Shown: one piece after another, positions 1-12,422 of the stretch
Layout: every line of letters starts with the position of its first letter
Numbering within the stretch: the first letter of the stretch is position 1
NCBI RefSeq assembly: GCF_000204055.1
Contig: NW_006768816.1
Coordinates: 447,991 to 511,990, forward strand
Reading direction: 5' to 3'
Origin: Melampsora larici-populina 98AG31
Lineage: Eukaryota > Basidiomycota > Pucciniomycetes > Pucciniales > Melampsoraceae
DNA: 64,000 nt
Program-made: the position numbers and the translations under genes
Notes under the pieces: generated by a model
Databases searched by the model: none
What the model was told of the DNA's origin: nothing
Seen by the model: only the letters and a program-made list of their open reading frames with translations

Positions 1-427
1 TGGAGCAAACTTGCCTTAAGCTTGGAACCCCCCACCTCCCCCCACCCAAAGCCGAATGTAGGCTGTGTTCAGGACCTACTGGGACTGAATTATAGTTGTA
101 GATCTTTGATTCAGATAGTTCTTATTTTAAAGCCCGCCCTCCCTCTCCTTTTTTCTGTTAAAAAATAGTTAGTGGTTATTTTTGATTTATGTTTGGTGTG
201 AATAGTCATTTTCTATATTCTTTAAAAATCAACAAAAAAAATGTGCACATGTGTGTGTTTTAGTGTAGGATTTTTTTTATTCTTGGCAGATTTTTAGAAT
301 TTTATAGTGTTTATGTACATATGTGTCTTTAGATGTTTTTACATCTTTTGTTTATGTTTGTGCCTGCACAGTTTTATCTTTTTTGTTGTATGAGCCGCTA
401 GCCACCCCGCAGGGTGTTGATTGTTTT
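1..427. other. AT-rich spacer without recognised gene
   Basis: AT-rich sequence with T and A homopolymers and no reading frame that I would call a gene. It is the left flank of the foldback element that follows. Confidence 0.5.
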
Positions 428-1243
428 CACTACACAAAATGTAATCTTTACCTGGCGGTAAAGAAAACTACTGACATATAAAAGTCCTGAGGCAACAGGA
501 AGAGAGCTAAAAATCTGAAAAAATATGCACCTTGTTCCTAGATGTTAGAGCGTCATGATGAGTATTTTTTTGTATTTTACACACGGACATTGGTTAATGT
601 ACTAACAATAAAGGCTGAGAATCATCAAAAACCCACCTGTAACAATACCTGAAATTTGGCCCTTGATTTTGAAGACAGGATTTTGAAATCTTCAAACATC
701 AATAACTTTTGCAGTTCTGAATCAAATCACTCGATTTGAAGTGCATTAAAAAGGTGAGCCTTTCCTCTACATTTTTCACTCAGACATCACATCTGTAGCT
801 GGTCTCAAAAAGATCCTACAGAGATATTCATGCAGAACTGTTTGAACATATGTAGAGTGTTTAAATGACTAGATAGCACCTTACTAACATTATGAAGTGT
901 GAAGGAGAATAGTTCAGCTTTTGAATGAACCAAAAATCGAGTTACTTGGAGCAGAATTGCAAAAGTTATTGAAGTTTTCAGACCACAAAATATTGTCTTC
1001 ATACTCATGACCCAAATTTCAGGTATTGTTACATGTGAGTTTTTGATGATTTTCAGCGTTTATTGTTAGTACATAAACCAATATCTGCGTGTAAAATACA
1101 AAAAAATACTCATCATGACGCCCCAACATCTAGGAACAAGGTGCATAATTTTTCAGATTTTTAGCTCTCTTCCTGTTGCCTCAGGACTTTTCTATGTCAG
1201 TAGTTTTCTTTACCGCCCGGTAAAGATTACATTTGGTGTAGTG
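428..1243. mobile_element. Foldback non-autonomous CACTA-like element
   Basis: The ends are perfect inverted CACTACAC and GTGTAGTG. Roughly 230 bp at 428-660 reappear reverse-complemented at 1010-1243 with about 90 percent identity, and weaker inverted similarity continues towards the centre, so the whole unit could fold into a long hairpin. TTT lies directly outside both ends and could be a 3-bp target duplication. CACTA tips with a 3-bp duplication are typical of the CACTA/EnSpm superfamily. There is no transposase; short frames inside are by-products of the hairpin. The superfamily call rests on tips only. Confidence 0.7.
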
Positions 1244-2652
1244 TTTGGATATGACAGTATTTTATCCCTTTGGGGAAAGTTGTTTCAGAACTTTGAGTTA
1301 TGTTCTTTGAGATTTTTGTAAGTGCCATAAATGACATTTCCAAAAGAAAAAAAAGCAAAAGTTGTTAAAAGAGTTGGAAATTTTTTTTAGGAGGAACCAA
1401 TCAAGGAACGGCTGTACTACCATAGCACTACATAACCCCATAACATACTGTAATCAATACTCATACTCCTTCCTTACTCCCCCCCAATTAAGAGGAACCC
1501 AACATAAAACTTCCCTCAACTTATGAAACAAATTTATAAAATCAAAAAATACCAAAGAAATTCAAATGAAGAATTTTCAAAACAAAAAAGAGAAAAGAGA
1601 AAAGAGAAACAGAAAGAAAGATACAGATAAAGAACATGAGGAACCTAAATCCTCAACATCAACCCCACACTTGCCCCTGAACAGAGACAACCAGGACTCC
1701 TTTAGGTAAAGATTTTTGCCACAGCAAACCTGAACAAGCAAAACAAAAGATCTTGTGCTCACAGGCAGGGCCATGGTGTTGTTGCAAAACAATGGGGGAG
1801 AGGTAGAGCCTGTGGCAGTGCATACAATGGAAGGAACTTACTTGCACACAGCAATCCCTTACCTCTTCAACAACAGTCTGCTGATGTGTCCGTCTGGGAA
1901 AGCACCCAAGGATTATTGGAAATGGGATATGGATATCCACTGGAAAAGAACTTCTTCTGTATAGACTTTGATTGTTGGGTTTTGACAAGGCACGGGGAAT
2001 AACCCTTGTCCATGTTGCAGGAGCCTAAGGGACAGCCCCCGGTTACCAAATAACCGGATGTGCCAAGCCTGAGGGTTTGTGCCTGAGGCACAGGCGGTTA
2101 GGTGACAAATCACGCAGAGCCTCAAAGGCACCTCACAGACCTTTGTACTCTCCACCTATCGCTCCTCAGGTATTCTCCCCCTTCACAATCTGAGAAACAC
2201 TTTCCTCTCCAAAGCCTTTTTCCTGATCCGTCTTTCCTGTTCTGCCTCTCCCTTAGCTCAGTGCTCTAGGGTCACATTCTGCTCCTTTTTCAAACCCACG
2301 TTCCTCTGGAATCTCCCACCCGCACAAGGTTTGATCGGAGCTCCTTCCCCCCACTCTCTGTCTCACCCCCGGCTGTCAGACGTCTGACAGCATTGGCCTT
2401 CAAGGTGAGCTTGCAACCCTCTTGTCGGAGAGAGTCTGCAAGTCCCCTCGTCAGGAAGGCCCGGGGTCTAGGGGTTCACCCACCTTGGGTAAGCCTCACT
2501 CTACGCCCCCCGCGTAGAGCAAGTCTTACCCATCCAACTCAATACCCACAGTGACAGAGTTGTGTCCCAATCTCACAACCACCTGTGCTTGTGGTTTGAG
2601 ATTTCAGGAAGCTCCTGATCCCCCTACACTCTCCAAGAAAGAGTGGATACAG
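1244..2652. other. Gene-free stretch, partly C/T-rich
   Basis: Positions 1244-1640 are A-rich. Positions 1970-2630 are C/T-rich and much less AT-rich than the surroundings, which suggests old transposon sequence. A TG...CA-bounded interval of LTR size can be drawn at about 1973-2628, but it has no matching target duplication and no neighbouring gag or pol, so it is not called. Short frames on both strands lack homology that I can recognise. Confidence 0.4.
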
Positions 2653-3024
2653 CAATACCGCAACCGTCCTCTTGAATGAGCGCAAGCAGAGCGGTTTTGG
2701 CATCCGCTCAAACCTCCGCTAACCAGAGCGGAGGCTGCACACCGTGCTCCGAGAAGAGGAAAGTCCTGAGCGGAGCATATCGCTCCGCTCAGAGCCGGGG
2801 CTCGAGTCTCTTTTTTATGGTTTTTTTTAGACTTTTCAGGTCTTTTGTAGTGATGAGCGCCGCAATATAGTGTTGTGCGCCGCACACTGGTGTTGCACTA
2901 CGCACACCGAAGTAAGAAAAAAATAAAAAAGAGCAATATTGTGCGTAGTGAGATTGAGCGCAGCACTGCGCTCCGCTCCCAAAATAGGTCGAAAACCTGA
3001 GCGGAGCGTAGTGGTTGCGGTGTT
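2653..3024. mobile_element. Small hAT-type MITE with GAGCGGAG subterminal repeats
   Basis: The left tip CAATACCGCAACC matches the reverse complement of the right tip (AACACCGCAACC). GGATACAG and GGATATAG flank the unit and agree at 7 of 8 bases, as an aged 8-bp hAT target duplication would. Many copies of GAGCGGAG or its complement lie just inside both ends, a common arrangement of hAT transposase-binding sites. There is no coding capacity. The tips resemble those of the hAT MITE at 38073 (CAAGGCCGCCACAG), so they may belong to related families. Confidence 0.55.
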
Positions 3025-3381
3025 GGATATAGTGACAGCTGTGTTTCATAGTTACCAAAGCATCATGGGTAGTATATGTAGTGACGAAATGAGGAAGAAC
3101 TGTTTTTACTCTGTTTTGTAGTCATATAAACATTGCATAGTAGTTTTTTTGTCTGACCAAAGATTAGATTTCAGCAAAACTGGATTAAATAAAACCTGCA
3201 AAGAAATCAAAACCACAGGACAACAAGCAAAATAACAAGTATGACAATATCAAAGATTACTTTGGATCTCCTTATCAAGGCGGGAATGATGTGAGTATAC
3301 TGAATCAGCATGATTCAGTATCCCACATCTCTCTCTAGATGATCCGGCTCAATATGACTGACATGTAACTTTCTTACCTAG

Positions 3382-6160
3382 GCGAACGACAGACCGTGGA
3401 ATTCGTATGATTGCAAATGGTGTGGTGAACATGTTCGAGGAGGCGGCAGTTCTCCTACAAACATGTTAGCCCATCGCGATGGTTCTAAACAAGCTGGGAA
3501 ATCTGGTCGGCCAAGTTGCAAGAAACGGCATGTGGCCATATCTGCTGGTTGTAAACTTCCCCCGACAGTGGCTGAAGAACGTGAACAAGCTCGTCAACAA
3601 CAAGAAACGATTTCCACCGCCCAGACGACCATCGATCTTTATGTTCAAAAAGGCTCTTCTCGGTTCTCAAACACCATTTTGAACCAAATGGTAGGCTTGT
3701 GGGCTGTGAGAACTTCTCAACCTTGGGCGCGAATCGAGGATGAGGCTCTTCGTGCCTGCTTTTGTTTCGCAAATCCCTCGGCTCAGCTCTTTGGACGTAC
3801 CTGGTTAGCTGGTTTTGCTCACAAGGCATATCTTGGGATGCGAGCCTCTGTGCTATCTGATTTACAAGTGCGTATTTAAGTTTGGTTTCGTTTTGAATGT
3901 ATTTTTAATTTTTATAACTTATATTTGATATTGGATTCATTTTAGGCTAATGATTCCAAATTCGGTCTCATACTCGATGCGTGGACTTCACCCCGCAACA
4001 AATACGGCTTTATCTCAGCGTCGCTTACATACATCAACGATCAATGGAAGTTTATCACACGACACCTTTCAATGAAGATGATTGCATGGCACCACAAGGG
4101 CGAGTGGTTAGCAGAGCCATTGATCAATGTGCTTGCTAAACACCAGCTTTACCCCAAGATATGTATCAATTTTGTTTCTATCTTTAATTTTCTAGTTTTT
4201 TTATTTCCATTTGAACTTTAGCTAACATATTTTGAAATGACACATGATTTCACAGACGCATGATTCCGGCAGTAATAACGACACCTGCGCTTGTGCAATG
4301 CAAGCCCGACTTTCCAAAATCGCAAAGGACAACTACAAAACTTTTGATTTTGATGAGAAATGTGATCGAGTTTGATGTGCTGGGCATAAAATTGCGTTGA
4401 TTGTGAATGGCGGTCTTCAGGCATTGGGAATCAAAGCGCCACCCCCTCCGCTTGTTAAGTCCACCATACTTGGTGATTTTCCACTTCATGAACACGCTAT
4501 GCCATTGATTGTTGAAGAGAATGAAGAAGACAACTTCAATAACACCAATATACCAGAATCCGACGAAGAGCTGGAACTTACTGATATAGCTGAAAAAGAG
4601 GTAGGCGAGCAATGGTACAACGTTTTAGATGGTCCTTTCGAGCTTTCCCCAGATTTGCCCGCCTCCAATCGCAACAAATCCAATGCAGTTTATTTATTGA
4701 CACTTCAGGTATGTGTTTGTTGTTTAAATACAATGTTTGGCATCTTTACTAATATCAGTTGTTCTTGAATAGCTTGATGAAATCGCTCGTAAGATTGGAG
4801 GTTCCTCTAGGATGTTGGCAGTCTTTGATGCAGCTTGTGTAAGTATGGGAGTGGCATTTCCTCGTCCTATTCCGGGTTATGGAATACAATGGAATATAAA
4901 ACTCTAATGTTGGGAAAGACTCTTCAACGCTCAAGAGGTCAGTGTTTACTAAATTTCTTTATTATTATTATCAATCATCTTTTTAATATATTTCTCCTTT
5001 GAGCATCCTATAACAGGTTATTGATTGGATGCTCAAAGACGATCAGAAGGAAGTGAACAACGGCAAGTACCACAGTTGCCGAAATCAAAGACCCAAACTT
5101 GGACCCAGTGATCCAGATACATCTCAACCTCGGGGCATATTCAATAAAGCTCACATTTCGCCGGATCAATGGAAGCAGGTTGGTCAATTGATTAAAATAC
5201 TTCGTGTAAGTTTTTTACATATTAATTACCCAGTGGCACAAAGTGGTTCACTGATTATTTCTCTTTTATCAAGGATTTCGAATCTTTAACTAAAGTATTT
5301 GAAGCCGATGCACCGACTGGTTCACTTGTCATTCGGGAATACGTCAAGTTGAAGAAGTCACTTCAAGATAAGATTGATGCATGTGAATCCCGAGCTGATC
5401 CTCTATTCCCAATGTATCATGCAATGCATGTTAGGGTAAAATCTTATTTAGCTGAAGCGCTTCAATCCAATGTCCTAGTCTTGGCCACCATCCTACATCC
5501 CTCATGGCGAACTGATTACTTTCAGTTTGCTTTTGGCGACAACTCAGATGAATTCTTAGCCGCTCAAGCTTTATTAGAATCAGCATTTGACATTAGAAAA
5601 ATGAAACTTAACTCGGGCAAGAACAATGAAGGACACAGTGTGGATTCTAATGAAGAAGACGATGATGAAGATGGATTTAGGGCACATCGCAAGAAAGTTC
5701 AGACACGAACTGAAAATGAACTTAGCAACTATTTTGAGCGGGTGGATGAGCCCTCTAAAGCTGTAGAGAGGGACCCTCATCTTGCTTTAGAATGGTGGAA
5801 GGTAATGGTCCTTGATTAGCTCAGCTCAAATATCTTGCAAAAAAAGGACTGATGATGTTTCAATTTTATATTACCCAGGTGGATGCTTCGAGATATCCGG
5901 TCTTATCATCTCTTGCAAAAGACTATCTGGCAGTCTGTGGATCGTTGTGTGCTGTTGAGAGGACGTTCTCCGCAGCTGCAGATGTCTGCAGCCGTGATCG
6001 AGGGGCTTTGAAACCAGCAACAGTCGAGCGTTCAGTTGGGGCTCGCATTTGGTCTAAGGAGGGCATCGAGGTAAAAGGATTGGAATTTGACGAGTGTCAA
6101 AAGTGTATGGCTCAGGCTAGTACCTTGGATAAGTCACACCGAAAGAGGAGGGAGCGTTAG
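3382..6160 (+). pseudogene. hAT-1 transposase, interrupted
   Basis: A hAT-family transposase spread over several exons. It begins, after an acceptor at 3381, with a BED-like zinc finger (CKWC, then NMLAHR). It continues with a SKFGLILDAWTSPRNKYG block typical of the hAT catalytic region (about 3946 onward). It ends with the conserved C-terminal dimerisation domain (YPVLSSLAKDYLAV, then VERTFSAAADV and RGALKPATVE) before TAG at 6158-6160. An in-frame TGA at 4373-4375 sits where the frame would otherwise continue from CDRV into CAGHKIAL, so the copy looks dead. The first coding exon and the left end of the element could not be placed. Introns are short (for example between 3866 and 3945, and about 4712-4773). 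Confidence 0.75.
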
Positions 6161-6342
6161 TATTATTTTGATTAAACAAATTTTTATATTTTATATTTTC
6201 TTCTTTCATATTTTCTGAAACACAAGTTGTACGGTTTGCGTGATGGGCTCTGAGAGTCATTTTCTTGTCTTTTCTTTGGTTTCTTTTATTTTCTTTTTGT
6301 TGTTATGCCAAATGAAAACATGTGGCGTGCTGGGTTTGACAT

Positions 6343-6491
6343 CGATACACGATACTTTACCAGTATTGTACCGGTATCGTCAACATCCTCAATACTACAA
6401 TACGTATCGGTATTGTATTGGGTATCGAGGATACTGTACCAAGCGAAGACTTGGACAGTACCTTGAGTTAGGATACGGTATCTGGTATCGT
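6343..6491. repeat. hAT-1 right subterminal block, left half (GTATCG/GGTATTG repeats)
   Basis: A dense cluster of GTATCG, GATAC and GGTATTG motifs in both orientations starts 180 bp after the hAT-1 stop codon. It ends with GGTATCGT (6484-6491), which is the left copy of the target duplication made by hAT-2. The cluster resumes at 14105, so the two halves were once contiguous. Confidence 0.65.
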
Positions 6492-6764
6492 CAGGGATGC
6501 AGCACTGAGTATGAGTATACCCAACTCATACTCACCAAACACGGGTATGGGCCCCACAGAGGAGTACATGTACTCCTCTGCGGGGCTGGATGAGTGACAC
6601 CCCGTTTTGGAGGACTCACGTGTATGTGTTTTTTGATTACACATACTCCAGCTCCCCCTCCATCCGCCCACCAAACTCACACACCCTATTTCACCACAAC
6701 GCTTGTTTGGCTGAGTATATACTCACTTATACTCAGCCAAACAAGGCCTCCACTCGATCGATCC

Positions 6765-6970
6765 ACAAACACCAACAACCCTCTTTTCCACCTTCCATAT
6801 CCACCACTTGATCAATCAACAAACATCTCAATCCACAAACACCAACAACCCTCTTTTCCACCTTCCATATCCACCACTTGATCAATCAACAAACATCTCA
6901 ATCCACAAACACCAACAACCCTCTTTTCCACCTTCGATATCCACCACTTGATCAATCAACAAACATCCAC
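6765..6970. repeat. 70-bp tandem repeat, three copies
   Basis: The block containing CTCTTTTCCACCTTC starts at 6781, 6851 and 6921, giving a 70-bp period with very few differences. It lies in the untranslated left part of hAT-2, upstream of the transposase. The short forward frames here are products of the repeat. Confidence 0.85.
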
Positions 6971-7302
6971 AATTCCACTATCGATATCAATCTCGGAAAT
7001 CGACTTTCCCACCGAACTCGCCCCTCCCTCATAAAATCGCCACCACCGTCATTCAAATCTGACCAATCGAGGCACTTGTCCACACCATCCTCAATCCCAC
7101 TTCCTGATCTAGATTCCAATCACGCTCTATCCTTATTCCACCAACTCATTTGGCCTTACCGCTCACTCTAGATGAGTGGCTTGACCTTCTAGACTACATC
7201 GACTATATATCAAACCGTTAATTACATATATATCAATCTACAATACATCGAACCGTCTGTTATTATTCTAGACTACATCGAGTTGTTTCTTTCAATCTCA
7301 AC

Positions 7303-10298
7303 ATGGGGGCAGAAGATTCTTTAGATCCTGGTGGCCAGATCGAGCTATTGTGGCCGGCGGTGGCTTGGGTTAATGGTCATTTCGAGGCGCTAGGGATTTC
7401 TGATTGGTCTTTGGACCTCAGGTGAGTGCTTATCGAGGTTCCCTTATAACCGCGCGCTCGCTTGAACACACAAGCTTATCCCCCTTTCTTTTTGCATTTC
7501 TCCCTTCCGTTAAAAATTTTTCCTACCTTCTCTCGCATTAGGCCTGGCCAATATCTAGCGAATATGCCTCGTAACGTTCAGAAATCACCTCCACCTGGCA
7601 AAGGGTCTCCCTATTCACGTCGTGCCACCCCAGCGTCCTCGATCTCGCGTATCACATCTGCAAACCAGTCAGCGAACCGTGTCACTTCAGCATCACGCGT
7701 TGGCTTGGCACCTCGTCTCTCACAGTCTTCTATTCGACTTGAAAACCCTCCTGCATCGCGTCCTAGGTGCGTTGTTGTGCAAGACACCTCTGAACACGAC
7801 GGGGAAGCGGCCACCCTGCGATCTCATCGACACCGTTCTGATGTTTACCTCTATTTCGATGTGAGTACACACGTCGAAAGAATTTGATTAATCGATGTCA
7901 CAGACAGACTGACCTTTTCTACATCGTATTTAGGACCCTGTGCGATCCTCGGATGAGAACAAGGCGGAAGGTACAAAATCATACAATTGTCTTCACTGCC
8001 CGTGAGCTTTTTCTCTCTCAACTAATGCTCACTACTTTTGATCTTATTTGACTAACTTAGCTTGTTCATTGCAGCGTCGTGCTTTCCATCACCGGGCGTC
8101 CCAACTCGAACTTGCACAAGCACAGACGCAAGTGTCCTGGTTTGGCACTCGCGTGGTACAACCACGATCCCGGAAGTATCGAACCCGAAAGTGACCCGAT
8201 AGTCGCTGCGGATCGAAAGAGAGAGCTGCGTACGCTCCTGGTCGGCGCCGTGATCAGCAAGAATCTGCCGTTTTCGATTTTTGAAGGTGTCTTGATGCAG
8301 AACGCTCTGCGTGCGATTGCCCCATCGTTCTATTGGCCTGCTCGAATGGCCGTCAAAGCCGACTCCGAGGCCCTATTCATTGATTTGGAGCGCAAGCTCC
8401 TTGACGAGGTTCAATCGGTCCCGGGATCAATCTCTACAGCCACCGACTGTTGGACCAGTGCCGACTTCTCGCATACGTACATGGCTATCAACGGGTTCTT
8501 TTTCAACTCGGATGGGAAATTCTGCCGTCAATTGTTGTCTTTCAAGGTAAGGTTCTACCTTTTTATGTTTAGTTTGGTTCGTGTGTTGACAAATACCATT
8601 TGCCCCATATGCAGAAACTTGAGGGTAAACACACGGGTGAGAACCTTGCCCAAGTTTACTGGAAGGCCCTCGAACACGTTGGGGCGCTTAGGTCTCACTA
8701 CTCCATCACGGGCGATAATGCGTCTTCTAATCGCGCTATGGCGAAGGTTTTGGGTGAACGTTATGCGACCCTTGGAATCCATTGGCCTTTCGAGTCACGA
8801 TTCCATGGGTGCATGTGTCACGTTATCAACTTGGTCGCCAAGGACTTCCTGGACGGAATGGGTCAGCTCACCGACGAAGATATTGCTGCCTACGAAACCT
8901 CTGGCTTGGCCGAAAGCCGCAGCTCATTCGAACCCAACAAACTTCCTTACACTGGCGACTTCAATGTGGTTGTGGCTGACTCTGTGCCACAACCACCCGA
9001 ATCGCTCTCTGGCGCGTCTCTTGATGTACACGGTCCGACTCAAACTCAGGACACCAAAGACGTCCCCTTGACCCAAATGACTTATGAAGACGAATCATTG
9101 GATCAATCCCCCACTGTCCTACTTGCAGCACACAAGAAAAAGTCGACGATCGTGACTCGGGTTCGCGCCTTGGATACATACATCCGAAAAAGCCCTCAAG
9201 AATTGGAGGCTTTCATCAAGGTCCGGGAGAGTGTCCAAGACCCTCAACTTCTTCCCCTCAGCTGCCCTCCGACCCGCTGGAATTATTTCTATTATGTGGT
9301 GAGCATCCCATAAACGAAATAATTCTATTAATGTATTTTCTCAGATGCTAACCAAATAGCTTTGTAGGTACAACGCACTCTCAACCTCAGGAAGTCCCTG
9401 GAACTCTACACCTCTGATCCCAAACGAGTCCATCTAGCCATCTCGAAGTCGGACTGGGCGACCATCGAATATATGCAACCTGTCCTTGAAATGTTTGAAA
9501 CAGCGACTCAGATATTCCAGTCGAATGACGCGACTAAGCAGCTCGTACTACCCGTACTCTGGGCTCTTCAAACAGTGTTGAAGAAACACCAGAAGGTTCC
9601 TGGCACTTGGGGTCGAGCTTGCAAGAAAGCCGAGGACAAACTCATCAAGTACCTGGCCCGTGAGGAAGGCAACTTCCAGACGTTGGTGGCTACAATCCTC
9701 GACCCGGTCCAGAGAGACAGCATTTTTCGGAACCACCTGTCAGTGGAAGTTCAAGCCAAGAACTGCCTTCGAGACGAGTACAATCTTTGGAAGCCCAGCC
9801 CTACCGAAAGCGGCCACGAATCCCCTCCTCCAAGTCCTGTTGCTCCAAAACAAACTACCCACAAGAAACTCCAAGAGATCTATTCACTCTTGGGTACCTC
9901 GTCCATTCACCATTCAAGTGAACCCGGTCAAGAAATTGACGAGGTGACCCGTTATTTGCAACAACTCGATCCTGTACTCCCCAATGCTTTCATTGGGGAA
10001 TTCTGGGTGGTAAGTCAATTTCCCTGGTTTGGTCTTAGGCGCCTAGACATGAGCTGACGGTTGCTTTTGACAGCGCATGTCCAAGCCACACGGACTTCCC
10101 GTGTTAGCCCAGATCGCCCTGCAACACCTCACGATTGCGGCAGCTGGTGCCTCGGTTGAGCGGGTCTTTTCTATCTCAGGCAACATAGCCGTTCCGTCGC
10201 GAGGTCGCCTGGACCCTGAAACGATTTGCCACCTTGTTCTTGTGCGACACTGGCTCATGAATTGGGAGGCCACTTTGAATGTGGCAGATGTTGCTTAA
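7303..10298 (+). CDS. hAT-2 transposase
   Basis: DNA transposase of the hAT superfamily that would excise and insert hAT-2. The start at ATG 7303 was chosen because the first exon (7303-7421) ends at a CAG/GTGAGT donor and joins in frame, across an intron ending ATTAG, to a second exon reading RPGQYLANMPRN. A BED zinc finger is split over exons (YNCLHC, then NLHKHRRKC near 8120). The catalytic part includes TATDCWTSADFSHTYMAING (about 8440-8500) and ITGDNASSNRAMAKVLG followed by CMCHVINLVAKDFL (about 8705-8850). The C-terminal dimerisation domain (QIALQHLTIAAAGASVERVF, RGRLDPETI) lies at 10108-10225. I see no in-frame stop or frameshift once the short introns are removed, so the gene may be functional. 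Confidence 0.85.
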
Positions 10299-10469
10299 TC
10301 ATTCTTGATTTTGTTGTTATACGTTGTTCACCTCCCCCCACCCCTTTTTAAATCATGAACGCTTGCTCGGAAAGGTTGTTGCCCAAGTTTGTATCCCCAC
10401 TCTCATACAAAAGATCTTATGCCAATAGGAACATGTTCCTTTGTCCCTGTCCCAACTCGCGCTTATGAC

Positions 10470-10736
10470 CGAGTGTACTCAGTACTCATGAGTACTCTCG
10501 GTCTGATCATGATAGAGTGTACTCTGAGTGAGTAGACTGTATCATGAGTCTACTCACTCGTTGAGTCCTTTGCCAACATCGGACTTACATAAGGGGCAGT
10601 GCTGAGTCACAAACCCAGCCTGGACTCTACTGACATATTACAGTTGAGTCTGGGACTCTACCTGTAACTAACATGTATCGGGACTCATTTGGAGTACCGA
10701 TGCTGGAACACCGCGCACTGAGTCGGAGTAGACTCA
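10470..10736. repeat. hAT-2 right subterminal repeats
   Basis: Many GAGTACTC, GAGTAGACTC and related motifs in both orientations mirror the cluster at 6505-6740. They probably bind the hAT-2 transposase. The cluster ends in TCA (10734-10736), which is duplicated at 14080-14082 by the Harbinger insertion. Confidence 0.7.
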
Positions 10737-10990
10737 GAGCATCCGCACTCGTGCGGTAAGGTAAATTTTACCGCAAATGCGGGGCCTCTCCCACACTGGT
10801 GAGAAATTAGCCCCGCGGTAGTTATTTTTTGATCGATTTGCGTTAGCCAATCGGTAACTTTACCAATTGGCTACCGCATGCGGTATCAGAGGGTAGCCCT
10901 GTCACTAACTTCAAGACTCCCCAACTCAACTTCAACACAACTCCAACTTGCTTCCTCTCAACCCACAACACCTGATTCAAGATTCATACA

Positions 10991-11876
10991 ATGGCAACCC
11001 AAGAATCAGAAGAATCAAAAACTCGCACGCGTGGTGCAAACTGGACAGCGAAAGACAAGGAGCAGCTTGCGAAATCTTACCTTCATATCTCGTCTCAAGC
11101 CGAAATCGGAACCGGCCAATCTTCCAAGGTGTTCTTTGAAAAGATCACCAAACACTTCAACCTGCACACTGATCCTCCCGGCACTGATCCTCCTGGGCGT
11201 TCAATAGCCCAAGTTCAAAATGGGTAAGTTAAATCTTAACTCGTCTTTGATTGATATGTTTTTAAGTCTTTTTGTTTCACAAAGTTGGAATGCCCTCCGA
11301 ACTTCAACTTTGAAATTCTCGGGTTGTTACGCTAGAATCGAGCAGTCTCCCCGGAGTGGGAGCAATCTCATCGACATGATACGAGATGCAAAGGCGTTAT
11401 ACAAAGCTGAAGACAAGAAGAAACGTGAATTCAGGAGCGAGCTCACATGGGAAGTTCTACGACACGAACCCAAGTGGTGCCCAGTCCCTCCATTCTCTAA
11501 TTCCAGTTCAGCAGACGATTACAAACACACCGCTACTCGTGCCTCTAGCCCGACTCGTCCTCTGGGAAAGAAGAGCTGCAAGCGTAACCGACTGAGCGAG
11601 GCTAAGTGTGCACGCGAAGAAGACGATGAGGCTTTAGCTGAAGCCAAGGCAGAAGTCAAATCCCTTCGAGAAAGAAGAGTCTCTGCCATGGAAGAAGCTA
11701 ATCGATTGGCCAAAGAGATGCAGACCACCGAGATCATGTCAAAAGAGATGGAGATTTTGAATCAAGATGAATCCAAAATGAACGAGGTGTCTAAAAAAAT
11801 TTTGAAGAAGATGAAGGCTCAAATCCTTCTCAAGTATGAAGATGGGGAAGCAGATGGCTCTTCTAGTCATGTGTAG
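10991..11876 (+). CDS. Harbinger Myb/SANT-like DNA-binding protein
   Basis: The accessory protein of PIF/Harbinger elements, which in characterised members binds the element and helps bring the transposase to it. The ATG at 10991 begins MATQESEESKTRTRGANW, and the tryptophan-containing SANT/Myb-like segment follows (ANWTAKDKEQLAKSYLHIS). One intron (11222-11284, GTAAGT to AAAG) joins QVQNG to WNALRTSTLKFSGCYARIEQ, the NAM-associated motif found in these proteins. The C-terminal third is lysine/glutamate-rich and probably a coiled coil (EALAEAKAEVKSLRERRVSA). The frame is open to TAG at 11874. It converges with the transposase gene of the same element. Confidence 0.8.
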
Positions 11877-12029
11877 CTGTCTTTTAATTCATTGAAATCA
11901 TGAGTATGTTAAGTTTCTGACTATCTTATTCCCTTCAGCCAATGTTGATTGATATTAGTCTACTTTACATCTAGTTATATAGATTTTGAAGATAACTTTA
12001 GATTGATCGAGATGAAAAGCCATCCTGTG

Positions 12030-12172
12030 GATGGCTTTTAGATGGATCGATTGCTTTTAGATGGATCGATTGCTTTCAGATGGATCAATTGCTTTTAGAT
12101 GGATCGATTGCTTTTAGATGGATTGATGGCTTTTAGAAGGACCGATTGCTTTTAGAAGGATTGATTGCTTTT
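12030..12172. repeat. Minisatellite, about 20-bp unit
   Basis: Six to seven imperfect units of GATGGATCGATTGCTTTTA lie between the 3' ends of the two convergent Harbinger genes. No coding role is visible. Confidence 0.85.
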
Positions 12173-12422
12173 ATTGATCTAGATTGATTTCTTATTGTTT
12201 GAATTGTGAAATGTAATTTAAAGATATGTTTGGATCTATTTTAGAACAATCAAAATTCAATTCAACTAAATCATTGATAAAGGGGAACTTTGCAAAAGGG
12301 GTTGATTATCTACATTTGTTTTCAATATCTAGAATGATTATCTACATTTGTTATTGATATCTAGAATTGTATTTAAAAATTTCCTTTGTTAGAATTGAAG
12401 AAATCAATTTTTCCTTGCTTGT

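Noticed and set aside
805..1321. Open frames at 805-1008 (-) and 1115-1321 (+)
   Set aside because: They lie within the arms of the foldback element and mirror each other.
1973..2628. Possible solo LTR bounded by TG and CA
   Set aside because: The flanking 5-bp sequences do not match, no second copy lies in the window and no gag/pol remnant is adjacent.
8079..9071. 330-codon frame treated as one gene
   Set aside because: The first 150 codons or so are part of the spliced hAT-2 transposase; after the donor near 8546 the frame runs through an intron and then out of phase with the conserved frame at 8600-9313.
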